Assembly (NCBI GenBank): GCA_035640715.1
Contig: DASQVO010000199.1
Span: 1 to 12,716 of the forward strand
Length of the DNA: 12,716 bases
Direction: 5' to 3'
DNA from: DASQVO01 sp035640715
GTDB lineage: Bacteria > Actinomycetota > Actinomycetes > Streptosporangiales > Streptosporangiaceae
The notes below the pieces were generated by a model. It did no database searches. It was not told the DNA's origin and was given only the letters and a program-made list of their open reading frames with translations. Position 1 is the stretch's first letter. Every line of letters begins with the position of its first letter. The position numbers and the translations under genes are program-made. This document shows positions 6,579 through 12,716 of the stretch, piece after piece.

Positions 6579-7787
6579 GTGAGCACACTGATCACCAACA
6601 TCGGTGAGCTGGTTACCAACGCCCCGGCGGCTGATGCGGGCCCCGGTGATGGCCCGGGGCCGTTCCAGGCCATCACCGGCGCGGCGCTCGTCATCGACGA
6701 GGGCCGGGTTGCCTGGACCGGTCCCGCCTCCCGCGCGCCGGCCGCTGACGAGATCGTGGACGCCCGCGGCCGCGCGGTGCTGCCGGGGTTCGTCGACTCG
6801 CATGCCCATCTCGTCTTCGCCGGCGAGCGCAGCGACGAGTTCGCCGCCCGGATGGCCGGCCGGCGCTACGAGGCGGGCGGTATCCGCGCCACCGTGGCGG
6901 CGACGCGGGCAGCCTCCGATGTCACGCTGCGGGCGGGCCTGCGCCGCCTCGCGGACGAGATGCTGCGCCAGGGCACGACGACGTGCGAGTGCAAGTCCGG
7001 TTACGGGCTGACAGTCAGGGACGAGGCCCGCAGCCTGATTCTCGCTGCCGAAGTCACCCCGGAGGTCACCTACCTCGGGGCGCACGTCGTGCCGCTGGAG
7101 TTCGAGGGCGACGTCGCCGGTTACGTGGACCTGGTGCGCGGCCCGATGCTCACCGAATGCGCTCCGCATGCGAAGTGGATCGATGTGTTCTGCGAGCGCG
7201 GCGCGTTCGGTGCCGACGAGGCCGCGGCGGTGCTCGCGGCCGGGCGGGTGCGGGGCCTGCTGCCACGGGTGCACGCCAACCAGCTCGGCCCCGGCCCGGG
7301 CGTGCGCGTTGCCGTGGAGGCCGGGGCCGCATCCGCGGACCACTGCACCTACCTTGCCGATGCCGACGTGGACGCGCTCGCGTCGTCCGGGACGGTCGCC
7401 ACCCTGCTGCCCGGCGTGGAGTTCTCGACCAGGCAGCCGTACCCGGACGCGCGGCGGCTGCTCCGCGCCGGCGTGACCGTGGCACTCGCCACCGACTGCA
7501 ACCCGGGTTCCTGCTTCACGTCGAGTATGGCGCTGTGCATCGCGCTGGCCGTGCGCGAGATGCGTATGACCACGCAGGAGGCGGTCTGGTCGGCCACCGC
7601 CGGTGGCGCCCGCGCGCTGCGCAGGACCGACGTGGGGCATCTGGGCGTGGGAGCGCGGGCGGACCTGGTGATGCTCGACGCGCCGTCACACACCTATCTC
7701 GCGTACCGCCCGGGCGTGCCGCTGGCCGCGGCCGTATGGCGCGAAGGCTGCCTCGCCGCCGCCCTGCCCCAGTCTCTCAGCCGCTGA
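6579..7787 (+). CDS. hutI: Imidazolonepropionase
   Basis: HutI opens the ring of 4-imidazolone-5-propanoate with water to give N-formimidoyl-L-glutamate, the substrate of HutF next door. The 402-residue product is full length for the family. It shows the amidohydrolase metal site HAH (75/77) in GFVDSHAHLVFAGER, the family string TTCECKSGYGL (134-144), His169 in LGAHVVPLEF, His232 in VHANQLG, ADHCTYL (254-260) and Asp306 in ATDCNPG. The start is GTG, four bases after the hutF stop, so the pair is surely co-transcribed. It converges with the flavin-reductase gene 48 bases downstream. Upstream enzymes HutH and HutU are present in the window only as fragments. Confidence 0.95.
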   Translation: MSTLITNIGELVTNAPAADAGPGDGPGPFQAITGAALVIDEGRVAWTGPASRAPAADEIVDARGRAVLPGFVDSHAHLVFAGERSDEFAARMAGRRYEAGGIRATVAATRAASDVTLRAGLRRLADEMLRQGTTTCECKSGYGLTVRDEARSLILAAEVTPEVTYLGAHVVPLEFEGDVAGYVDLVRGPMLTECAPHAKWIDVFCERGAFGADEAAAVLAAGRVRGLLPRVHANQLGPGPGVRVAVEAGAASADHCTYLADADVDALASSGTVATLLPGVEFSTRQPYPDARRLLRAGVTVALATDCNPGSCFTSSMALCIALAVREMRMTTQEAVWSATAGGARALRRTDVGHLGVGARADLVMLDAPSHTYLAYRPGVPLAAAVWREGCLAAALPQSLSR

Positions 7788-7835
7788 CCAGCTAAAGACG
7801 CATTAACGACTTAGGGCGCTAGTCGGCGCGCGCCG

Positions 7836-8423
7836 TCAGCGGAGGACAGGGTAGCGGCCCCGGAACCTGACCAGGGGATCGCCGGACGGTGCCACGTAGG
7901 GGACCGCGAGCACGCGGGCGATGACAACCAGATGATCCCCGGCCGGGACGCGCTGGGTGACCTCGCATTCCAGCGCGGCCAGCCCGCCGTCAGGGATCAG
8001 GGCGCCGGAGACGGCGCCGCGACGGTGCGGGATCCCATCAAGCAGCCGCCGTGCGCTCGGTCTGCCCGCGGCCGCGAACCGGCCCGCGAGCACGCGCTGG
8101 TCCGCGGCCAGCAGGCAGACAGCGAACCGGTCGACCGGCCCCGTTTCACCGGGAAGCTCAGTGCCGCCGGGACGGTCAGTGCGGCTGAGGAGTTCCGCGG
8201 GATAGGACGTGGACAGCAGGGAGACGAGCACCAGGGGCGGGTCCAGCGACACGGGGCAGAACGCGCTGACCGTCGTGCCGATGTCGTCGCGGCCCTCGGT
8301 GATCGTGACGAGCGTGACGCCCGCGGCGTAGGCCGACATCGCGGCACCGAACTCGGCAGGCGTGCCGATGGCGCCGGCGCCACCCGGTTCATCTCGGCTC
8401 TCCGGAGCTTCACCGGCCGGCAT
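7836..8423 (-). CDS. Flavin reductase-like (FMN-binding split-barrel) protein
   Basis: A 195-residue protein with the flavin-reductase-like domain found in the small reductase partners of two-component monooxygenases (HpaC type), which use NAD(P)H to supply free reduced flavin. Visible landmarks are AAGVTLVTI, TTVSAFCPVSLDPPLVLVSL (about 49-68, the flavin-binding strand pair), RFAVCLLAADQRVLAGRFA and the terminal VRFRGRY. The domain proper starts near residue 20 (GTPAEFGAAMSAYAAG), so the first residues are a linker. ATG 8423 has only a weak AAGG close upstream, and ATG 8339 (MSAYAAG) looks too short. No oxygenase gene is adjacent, so its partner and substrate are unknown. It lies 66 bases after sppA on the same strand and may share its transcript. 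Confidence 0.82.
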   Translation of the reverse strand: MPAGEAPESRDEPGGAGAIGTPAEFGAAMSAYAAGVTLVTITEGRDDIGTTVSAFCPVSLDPPLVLVSLLSTSYPAELLSRTDRPGGTELPGETGPVDRFAVCLLAADQRVLAGRFAAAGRPSARRLLDGIPHRRGAVSGALIPDGGLAALECEVTQRVPAGDHLVVIARVLAVPYVAPSGDPLVRFRGRYPVLR

Positions 8424-8489
8424 GGGACCTTACGCGGCGGTGCCCGGCCGCAGCAGCAGGGGCGGTACTGCCACCGCGCGTTCGTTCGG

Positions 8490-10262
8490 TCAATCGATTC
8501 TCCACTGCCCCGGCATCATCAGCGGCCCATACGGCGGCAGGCCGAAATGAGCGGCGAGACGTCCCGCCGGGCCCCACGCGGCCCACGTCTCCGCGGCCGG
8601 CCCGAGGCCAGGCAGCAGGCCCGCTGTGAGGCCCGGAAGGCCGCCTGGCAGGCCAGCCCGGAGGCTCGCCGGCGCGGCGTGGTGCTCGCTCGACTCATGC
8701 GGCCGCAGCTGGTCCAGGGGGCCGGTGCGCGGGAGGAGGCGCAGCGGCGCGTCGGCGGGCAGGCCGCCCCGGTGCCGGGCCACCTCGGCGGCCGTGGCCA
8801 GGCCGCCGAGTGAGTCGACGAGGCCGTTGGCCACGGCGTCGGCCCCGGTCCAGACGCGTCCCCTGGCGATGTCCCGCACCCGCTCCTCCGGCAGCCCGCG
8901 CCCGGCCGCGACCTTGCCGGTGAAGTCGGCGTATATGTGGTCGAGCCAGGCGTTGACCTTTTGCCATTCCTCATCGCTGAACGGGTGCGTGGGCGCGAAC
9001 ATGGTGCCGTGCGCGCCTTCGGCGACCGTATCGGTGCTCACCCCGGCCCGTTCGAATAGCTCCTGCATGACGGGCTTGCCGGTCACGACGCCGATCGAGC
9101 CGGTGAGCGTACCCGGCTGCGCGACGATCACGTCGGCGGCCATTGAGATGTAGTAGCCGCCGGATGCGGCCACGTCTCCCATGGAGACCACGACCGGCTT
9201 GCCGGCGCGGGCCCGTACCACCTCGCGCCAGATCGAGTCGGACGCCGTGTAGGAACCGCCGGGGCTGTTGACCCTGAGCAGGATGGCGCGCGCCCTGTCG
9301 TCGGAGACCGCGGAGCGCAGCGCGGCCGTCACCGTGTCTGAGCCCACAGATGGGCCGGACATCGGGCCGCGGCCGCTGCGGCCATGCCTGATCGGCCCGG
9401 TGGCATAGATGACCGCGACGAACCGCTCGCGAGGGTTCGGCAGCTTCCGCGCGCGCTGCGCCAAGGCGTGCAACCGCTGGTAGCGGCTCACGTACTGCAG
9501 GATCGCCTCGGGCCCGGCTTCCTCGCGTACCGCGGCGTAGACCTCGTCGCGGTAGCTGAGGGCGTCCACGAGCCCCTCCGCGAGCGCCTCGCGGGCGAGG
9601 AAGGGGCCGCGGTCGAGCAGGGCCCTGGCGTCGGCGGTGCTCTTGCCCCTGCGTTCGGCGATGGCGCTGGTGAGCTGCTCGGCGATCGAGGCGGCGAGGC
9701 GCTCGTTGGCTTCCCTGGCGGGCCCGGTGAAGCCGCGCTCGGTCAGCGAGTGGGCTGCGGTCTTGTACTCCTGGCGCTGCGCGGCCTGGAAGCCGACGCC
9801 GATCTTGTCCAGCGCCGCCCGGAAGAACCACTGCTCGACCGAGATGCCGGTCAGGCCGAGGCTGCCGGAGGGCTGGAGGTAGATCCGGTCGAACGCGGTG
9901 GCGAGGTAGTAGGGCAGGTTGCCCCGGGAGAACTCCCCGAATGTCTCGGCCCAGGCATGCGCCGGCTTGCCCGCGCGGCGGAACTCGGCGATGGCCGCGC
10001 GCAGCTCCTGGACGGTGGCGAGGCCGATGCCCTGCCCGCCGACCTTGGCGACGAGGGCCTTAACCCGGTCATCCTCCCGGGCCCGCCGCAGCCCGTCCAG
10101 GACGTCGGCGAGCCGTGCCCTGCGCCGTGACAGCAGTGCGGACACCGGGTCGGTCAGCGGCCCTTCCACGATGCCCTCAGTCAGGTCCAGCTCGAGAATG
10201 AGCGGAGCCGTCCGCCGCTGGCGCAACCTGGTGATCTGTCCGGCAAACGTCGCATCTGGCAT
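8490..10262 (-). CDS. sppA: Signal peptide peptidase SppA, long (67K, two-domain) type
   Basis: SppA is a Ser/Lys protease that degrades leftover signal peptides. The 590 residues contain both ClpP-like halves: N-terminal ILELDLTEGIVEG to GSLGLTGI, and C-terminal VAVIYATGPI to GVVTGKP. The general base is Lys167 in QEYKTA, and the nucleophile is Ser367 in VAASGGYYISMAAD. The 200-residue gap equals that of E. coli SppA (Lys209/Ser409), so the active-site geometry is intact. LRVNSPGGSYTASD and GTLTGSIGVVTG are further family strings. No N-terminal membrane helix is visible, unlike E. coli SppA. The ATG has no ribosome-binding sequence, but TAAGCT lies six bases before it, suggesting a leaderless transcript. 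The last ~70 residues are Pro/Gly/Ala-rich. Confidence 0.93.
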   Translation of the reverse strand: MPDATFAGQITRLRQRRTAPLILELDLTEGIVEGPLTDPVSALLSRRRARLADVLDGLRRAREDDRVKALVAKVGGQGIGLATVQELRAAIAEFRRAGKPAHAWAETFGEFSRGNLPYYLATAFDRIYLQPSGSLGLTGISVEQWFFRAALDKIGVGFQAAQRQEYKTAAHSLTERGFTGPAREANERLAASIAEQLTSAIAERRGKSTADARALLDRGPFLAREALAEGLVDALSYRDEVYAAVREEAGPEAILQYVSRYQRLHALAQRARKLPNPRERFVAVIYATGPIRHGRSGRGPMSGPSVGSDTVTAALRSAVSDDRARAILLRVNSPGGSYTASDSIWREVVRARAGKPVVVSMGDVAASGGYYISMAADVIVAQPGTLTGSIGVVTGKPVMQELFERAGVSTDTVAEGAHGTMFAPTHPFSDEEWQKVNAWLDHIYADFTGKVAAGRGLPEERVRDIARGRVWTGADAVANGLVDSLGGLATAAEVARHRGGLPADAPLRLLPRTGPLDQLRPHESSEHHAAPASLRAGLPGGLPGLTAGLLPGLGPAAETWAAWGPAGRLAAHFGLPPYGPLMMPGQWRID

Positions 10263-10274
10263 GCAGCAAGCTTA
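10262..10274 (-). promoter_or_regulatory. -10 box of sppA, placing transcription start at or near the start codon
   Basis: On the reverse strand TAAGCT (10269-10274) fits the actinobacterial -10 pattern TAnnnT, and only six bases separate it from the A of the sppA ATG. No purine-rich ribosome-binding sequence precedes the ATG. A -35 match is weak. This arrangement is typical of leaderless mRNAs. Confidence 0.4.
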
Positions 10275-10359
10275 GGCGCCCAAACTTTGCAGAAGACACA
10301 CCTGCCGCCGTGTTACGCCACGGAGCGCTATTGTCGGGCAATCAGCGCAGCGAGAGGCG

Positions 10360-11046
10360 GTGGCAGCCCCGGCCATGGTGGCGGACGACGGCGGAAGCCA
10401 GGGTGCCGATGCGCCCCGTACCCGGCTGACGATCATCGTGGACGGCGCCAACGTGGTGGGCTCGCGGCCGGACGGCTGGTGGCATGACCGGGCGGGGGCG
10501 GCTGTCCGCCTCTATGACGACCTGCTGAGGCTGGCATCCCGGGGCGTCACTGGTGTCAGTGATGGCGTGTTCGGGACTGGCGAGGGCGGTCGCGGACCTG
10601 AGGGAGTTGGCGGGCCTCGCGGGGTCAGTGGGCCTGGCGGGGTTGATGGGGACGGGTTTGGCGGGAGCGGGCCTGGTGGGGCAAAGGCTCTTGATGACGC
10701 CCGGCAGGCCGTAGAGGTGGTGCTTGTGCTGGAAGGGGCCGCCCGGGCGGCCGTGTCCCGGGTCGCCGCGAGAGCCCACACGGTGGAGGACGGCCACAGC
10801 CCGGCCCCAAGCGGTTCTCGCGAGGTGGAGGGTGGGTCCGGCGGGGCAGGCAGTGAGGCCGGCGGCCTGGCGGCCCGGGTGCGGGTGGTGTCCGCGCCGG
10901 GATCCGGTGACGACGAGATCGTGCGGCTGGTCCGGTCCCTGCCGGGGCGCCGCGTCGTGGTGACGGCGGACCGGGAACTGCGCCGCCGGTGCGAGGCGGC
11001 GGGTGCCGAGGTGACCAGCCCATCGTGGCTCTACGGCCTGCTCTGA
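10360..11046 (+). CDS. NYN/PIN-like domain protein with Gly-rich insert
   Basis: A 228-residue protein whose ends fit a compact PIN-like (NYN) nuclease fold. LTIIVDGANVVGSRPDGWW (23-41) has the first acidic residue of the metal site; VEVVLVLEG (118-126) is a second strand; GSGDDEIVRLV (181-191) carries a pair of Asp; RRVVVTADRELRRRCEAAGAEV holds a late Asp (204), ending in SWLYGLL. These acidic positions suggest an RNA- or nucleotide-cleaving role, though members are often just labelled NTP pyrophosphohydrolase. Residues about 63-108 form a Gly-Pro-Val-rich, collagen-like insert, and 145-168 a second low-complexity stretch; both fall in loops between core strands. GTG 10360 is the longest start; ATG 10375 is equally possible. 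It diverges from sppA across 97 bases. Confidence 0.7.
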   Translation: MAAPAMVADDGGSQGADAPRTRLTIIVDGANVVGSRPDGWWHDRAGAAVRLYDDLLRLASRGVTGVSDGVFGTGEGGRGPEGVGGPRGVSGPGGVDGDGFGGSGPGGAKALDDARQAVEVVLVLEGAARAAVSRVAARAHTVEDGHSPAPSGSREVEGGSGGAGSEAGGLAARVRVVSAPGSGDDEIVRLVRSLPGRRVVVTADRELRRRCEAAGAEVTSPSWLYGLL

Positions 11047-11135
11047 CGCAGAATCTGGCCCACCCGGTGGTCATTCCCAGTCCGTCACAGGAATACCATG
11101 GAACCGTTCCCGCATCGTTCTTGACCTCGCCAAAG

Positions 11136-11381
11136 ATGCTGATGTATGTACTGATCGCTCTCGCTGTCGTCCTGTCCGGAGTACTGATCGTGGCCGCTGA
11201 CCGCGGCACCAAAGCGGTCAGGCGCGCGCGCCTGCGTCGCTACGCCATGGAGCGCCTCGCCGCGGCCGCGGCCGAGGCGGAAGAGCGGGAACGCGAACGA
11301 AGAGCATTGCAGAGAGCAAGCGCCGAGCTGACGTCGGTGATGCCGACGATTTACGACCACGGTCCCCGTAAGGTCGGCTGA
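11136..11381 (+). CDS. Small single-pass membrane protein with coiled-coil tail
   Basis: The frame is open from 10989, but that part overlaps the preceding gene and contains no protein-like features. The ATG at 11136 begins directly with a hydrophobic helix (MLMYVLIALAVVLSGVLIVA), giving 81 residues. After the helix comes a basic stretch (residues 23-40, Lys/Arg-rich, so cytoplasmic by the positive-inside rule), then an Ala/Glu/Arg helix (41-64) with coiled-coil character, and a short tail. No clear ribosome-binding sequence precedes 11136. An eight-codon frame (11098-11124, MEPFPHRS) with AGGA before it lies just upstream and could be a translated leader. I do not recognise the family; a role as a membrane anchor or scaffold is only a guess. 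Confidence 0.55.
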   Translation: MLMYVLIALAVVLSGVLIVAADRGTKAVRRARLRRYAMERLAAAAAEAEERERERRALQRASAELTSVMPTIYDHGPRKVG

Positions 11382-11393
11382 CACGCGCCCGCC

Positions 11394-11425
11394 CTGCCCA
11401 GGCGACGACCTGGTGCTCAGGGCAG
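11394..11425 (+). terminator. Nested hairpin after the small membrane protein gene
   Basis: CTGCCC (11394-11399) pairs with GGGCAG (11420-11425), and inside it CAGG (11399-11402) pairs with CCTG (11409-11412); one base is shared, so the inner and outer stems compete at that point. It begins 13 bases after the stop codon at 11381. No T-run follows. A transcription terminator is the likeliest role. Confidence 0.35.
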
Positions 11426-11541
11426 CGCACGTTTCATGATCGTGAGCCGCTGCCTCTGTATGCGGCTTTCAGCCCACGATCTCAGTGTCAAGGCCGGGCT
11501 GGCCAGGAGCTAGCCTGGGCCGCGGCGGGCATGATGGCGGG

Positions 11542-12033
11542 ATGAGAATCGTCGTGCTGTCGGATACTCATGCGCCGCGGCGCTGGCGATCCTGCCCGCC
11601 GCGCGTCGCGGAGCATCTGCGGCGAGCGGACCTCATCGTGCACGCGGGCGATGTGTGCACGGCGGCGGTGCTCGATGAGCTGTCCGCCTACGCGCCGGTT
11701 CACGCCGTCCTCGGTAACAACGACGGCCCGGATGTGGCGGCATGGGGCGCGCCGGAGACCGCCGAGCTGGATCTTGACGGTCTCCGGGTAGCGGTCATCC
11801 ATGACAGCGGTCCGGCGGCCGGCCGGATCGCCCGTATGCGCCGCAGGTTCCCTGGTGCCGCCCTTGTCGTGTTCGGGCACTCGCACATCCCGCTTGATGA
11901 GTCCGACGGCGGGCTGCGCATCTTCAACCCGGGGTCACCCACGGACCGCAGGCGCCAGCCACATGGCACGGTCGGTGTGCTCGATGTGACCGGCGGGCGG
12001 CTGGCGGAGGCGCGCATCGTCCCGGTCACCTGA
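11542..12033 (+). CDS. YfcE/MJ0936-type metallophosphoesterase
   Basis: A compact calcineurin-like phosphodiesterase of 163 residues, beginning MRIVVLSDTHAP. Metal ligands are all visible: Asp8 and His10 (SDTH), Asp37 (HAGDV), Asn59/Asn60 (LGNNDG), His87 (VIHDS) and GHSH (112-115), followed by INPGS-like FNPGSPTDRR. Small single-domain members cleave phosphodiesters such as bis-pNPP in vitro; the cellular substrate is unknown. The His87 motif reads IHDSG, where most relatives have THG(H), a modest deviation at the active-site rim. The frame extends upstream to 11485, but the family N-terminus and strand 1 begin at 11542. TAGCCT at 11511-11516 may be the -10 box. Confidence 0.88.
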   Translation: MRIVVLSDTHAPRRWRSCPPRVAEHLRRADLIVHAGDVCTAAVLDELSAYAPVHAVLGNNDGPDVAAWGAPETAELDLDGLRVAVIHDSGPAAGRIARMRRRFPGAALVVFGHSHIPLDESDGGLRIFNPGSPTDRRRQPHGTVGVLDVTGGRLAEARIVPVT

Positions 12034-12120
12034 GGGTCCCGCGTCCAGCGCCGTGGTCCCTGATCTCCGGCCTCTGGTTTCCGCCTCCCGGCACTTCCGG
12101 TATGCGAACGGCGATCGAAT

Positions 12121-12203
12121 ATGAGAGCACCGCTCTTGACGTCGGCGGCTTCCCGGTGTTTACTGCTCTTTATAAAGAGCACCGCTCTCACAACAATGAG
12201 AGC
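12121..12203 (+). promoter_or_regulatory. Operator array and promoter before the F420-type oxidoreductase gene
   Basis: The inverted repeat AGAGCACCGCTCT occurs twice (12124-12136 and 12176-12188), starting 52 bases apart, about five helical turns, so both lie on the same face of the DNA. Between them GCTCTTTATAAAGAGC (12165-12180) is a perfect 16-base palindrome sharing a half-site with the second copy. A sixth half-site, ATGAGAGC (12196-12203), repeats the bases at 12121-12128. TTGACG (12136-12141) and TTTACT (12159-12164), 17 apart, form a plausible promoter wrapped by the sites. This layout suits repression by a dimeric TetR-type regulator, though no regulator gene is in the window. Confidence 0.6.
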
Positions 12204-12238
12204 CGCAGGGAGCCCAACAGGAAGCCGAGGGGCAAGCT

Positions 12239-12700
12239 ATGACCGCACGTACACCGCGCCGTTACGTCGAGCCGGGCTGGTTCACCCGCCAGTTCTTCAA
12301 CAAGGCCGTGGCTGAGCTGACCGGTCTCGGGATCAGCGTGTGGGGCACCCGCATCCTGGCCGTTCGCGGCCGGAAGAGCGGTGAGTGGCGCACCACTCCG
12401 GTCAATCTCCTCAGCCTCAACGGGCAGCGCTATCTCGTCGCGCCGCGTGGCCAGACTCAGTGGGTGCGCAACCTGCGGGTCGCCGGCGAGGGAGAGCTGC
12501 GCCTCGGCCGGCGGACCGAGCGGTTCAGCGCAACCGAAGTCCCCGACGACGCCAAGCCGGCCATCCTGCGTGCCTACCTCACCCGGTGGAAGGTGGAAGT
12601 AGGCGTCTTCTTCGGCGGCGTAGGCCCCGGCGCGCCAGAAGCCGACCTCCGCAGGATCGCTCCGGACCACCCGGTCTTCCTGATCACCGCGAAGGCGTAA
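12239..12700 (+). CDS. Deazaflavin (F420)-dependent nitroreductase-family oxidoreductase
   Basis: A 153-residue protein of the Ddn/DUF385 family, split-barrel enzymes of actinobacteria that use reduced coenzyme F420. Family features are the N-terminal helix with WFTRQFFNKAVAELT, then GTRILAVRGRKSGEWRTTPV (36-55, where GRKSG and the following Arg/Thr contact the cofactor phosphate), RYLVAPRGQTQWVRNLR (64-80) and GELRLGRRTERFSATEV. It ends DHPVFLITAKA, as in full-length members. GAGGGG six bases before the ATG is a strong ribosome-binding site. The long palindrome-rich control region upstream implies tight regulation by a small-molecule-responsive repressor, which suits a detoxifying or accessory reductase. 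The substrate is not predictable. Confidence 0.9.
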   Translation: MTARTPRRYVEPGWFTRQFFNKAVAELTGLGISVWGTRILAVRGRKSGEWRTTPVNLLSLNGQRYLVAPRGQTQWVRNLRVAGEGELRLGRRTERFSATEVPDDAKPAILRAYLTRWKVEVGVFFGGVGPGAPEADLRRIAPDHPVFLITAKA

Positions 12701-12716
12701 CAGCAGGGCGCGGGCC

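Noticed and set aside
7824..7835. 12-base palindrome CGGCGCGCGCCG between the convergent hutI and flavin-reductase genes as a terminator
   Set aside because: It has no loop, abuts the stop codon, and such GC alternation is frequent by chance in this DNA.
8435..8477. GCGGTG / CACCGC pairing after sppA as a terminator
   Set aside because: Only six pairs with a 29-base gap and no supporting T-run.
10989..11135. Upstream extension of the small membrane protein frame
   Set aside because: It overlaps the NYN-type gene, and the hydrophobic helix begins exactly at the ATG at 11136.
1..12716. tRNA, rRNA, CRISPR array, insertion sequence or prophage genes
   Set aside because: None seen: no cloverleaf-like segment, no spaced identical repeats, no transposase- or integrase-like reading frame, and no clear flanking repeats around the ABC cassette.

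Overview
The window is very GC-rich DNA with dense genes, GTG and TTG starts next to ATG starts, a deazaflavin (F420)-type oxidoreductase and an actinobacterial-style SppA. This points to a high-GC Actinomycetota chromosome; I cannot name the genus from sequence alone.

Layout. (1) 1-557, minus strand: the N-terminal part of a membrane-anchored HlyD/RND-type adaptor that runs off the left edge. It is preceded by a possible 62-codon gene whose stop overlaps the adaptor start (ATGA). (2) 650-1023, minus strand: gene debris, namely the first ~65 residues of a histidine/aromatic ammonia-lyase (hutH-like) and the tail of an unrecognised protein overlapping its start. (3) 1145-4708, plus strand: a complete four-gene OpuC/ProU-type ABC importer (ATPase with a CBS-like tail, two permeases, lipoprotein binding protein), mostly joined by ATGA overlaps and followed by a GC-rich hairpin. 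(4) 4757-4879: a C-terminal shred of urocanate hydratase (hutU), then a hairpin/tandem-repeat leader. (5) 5063-7787, plus strand: intact hutF and hutI. (6) 7836-10262, minus strand: a flavin-reductase-like protein and SppA. (7) 10360-12700, plus strand: a NYN/PIN-like protein with a Gly-rich insert, a small membrane/coiled-coil protein, a metallophosphoesterase, and an F420-type oxidoreductase behind an array of palindromic operators.

How the parts fit. HutH, HutU, HutI and HutF are successive steps of histidine degradation. Here the first two exist only as fragments on either side of the ABC cassette, while the genes for the last two remain intact. The simplest reading is an ancestral hut locus that lost hutH and hutU during the rearrangement that placed the transporter between them; the missing steps would have to be encoded elsewhere. 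Whether the importer carries histidine, a histidine-derived betaine or ordinary osmoprotectants is open.

No rRNA, tRNA, CRISPR array, IS element or phage gene was recognised. The most interesting signals are the two hut remnants flanking the ABC operon, the small gene coupled to the adaptor, and the operator array at 12121-12203.
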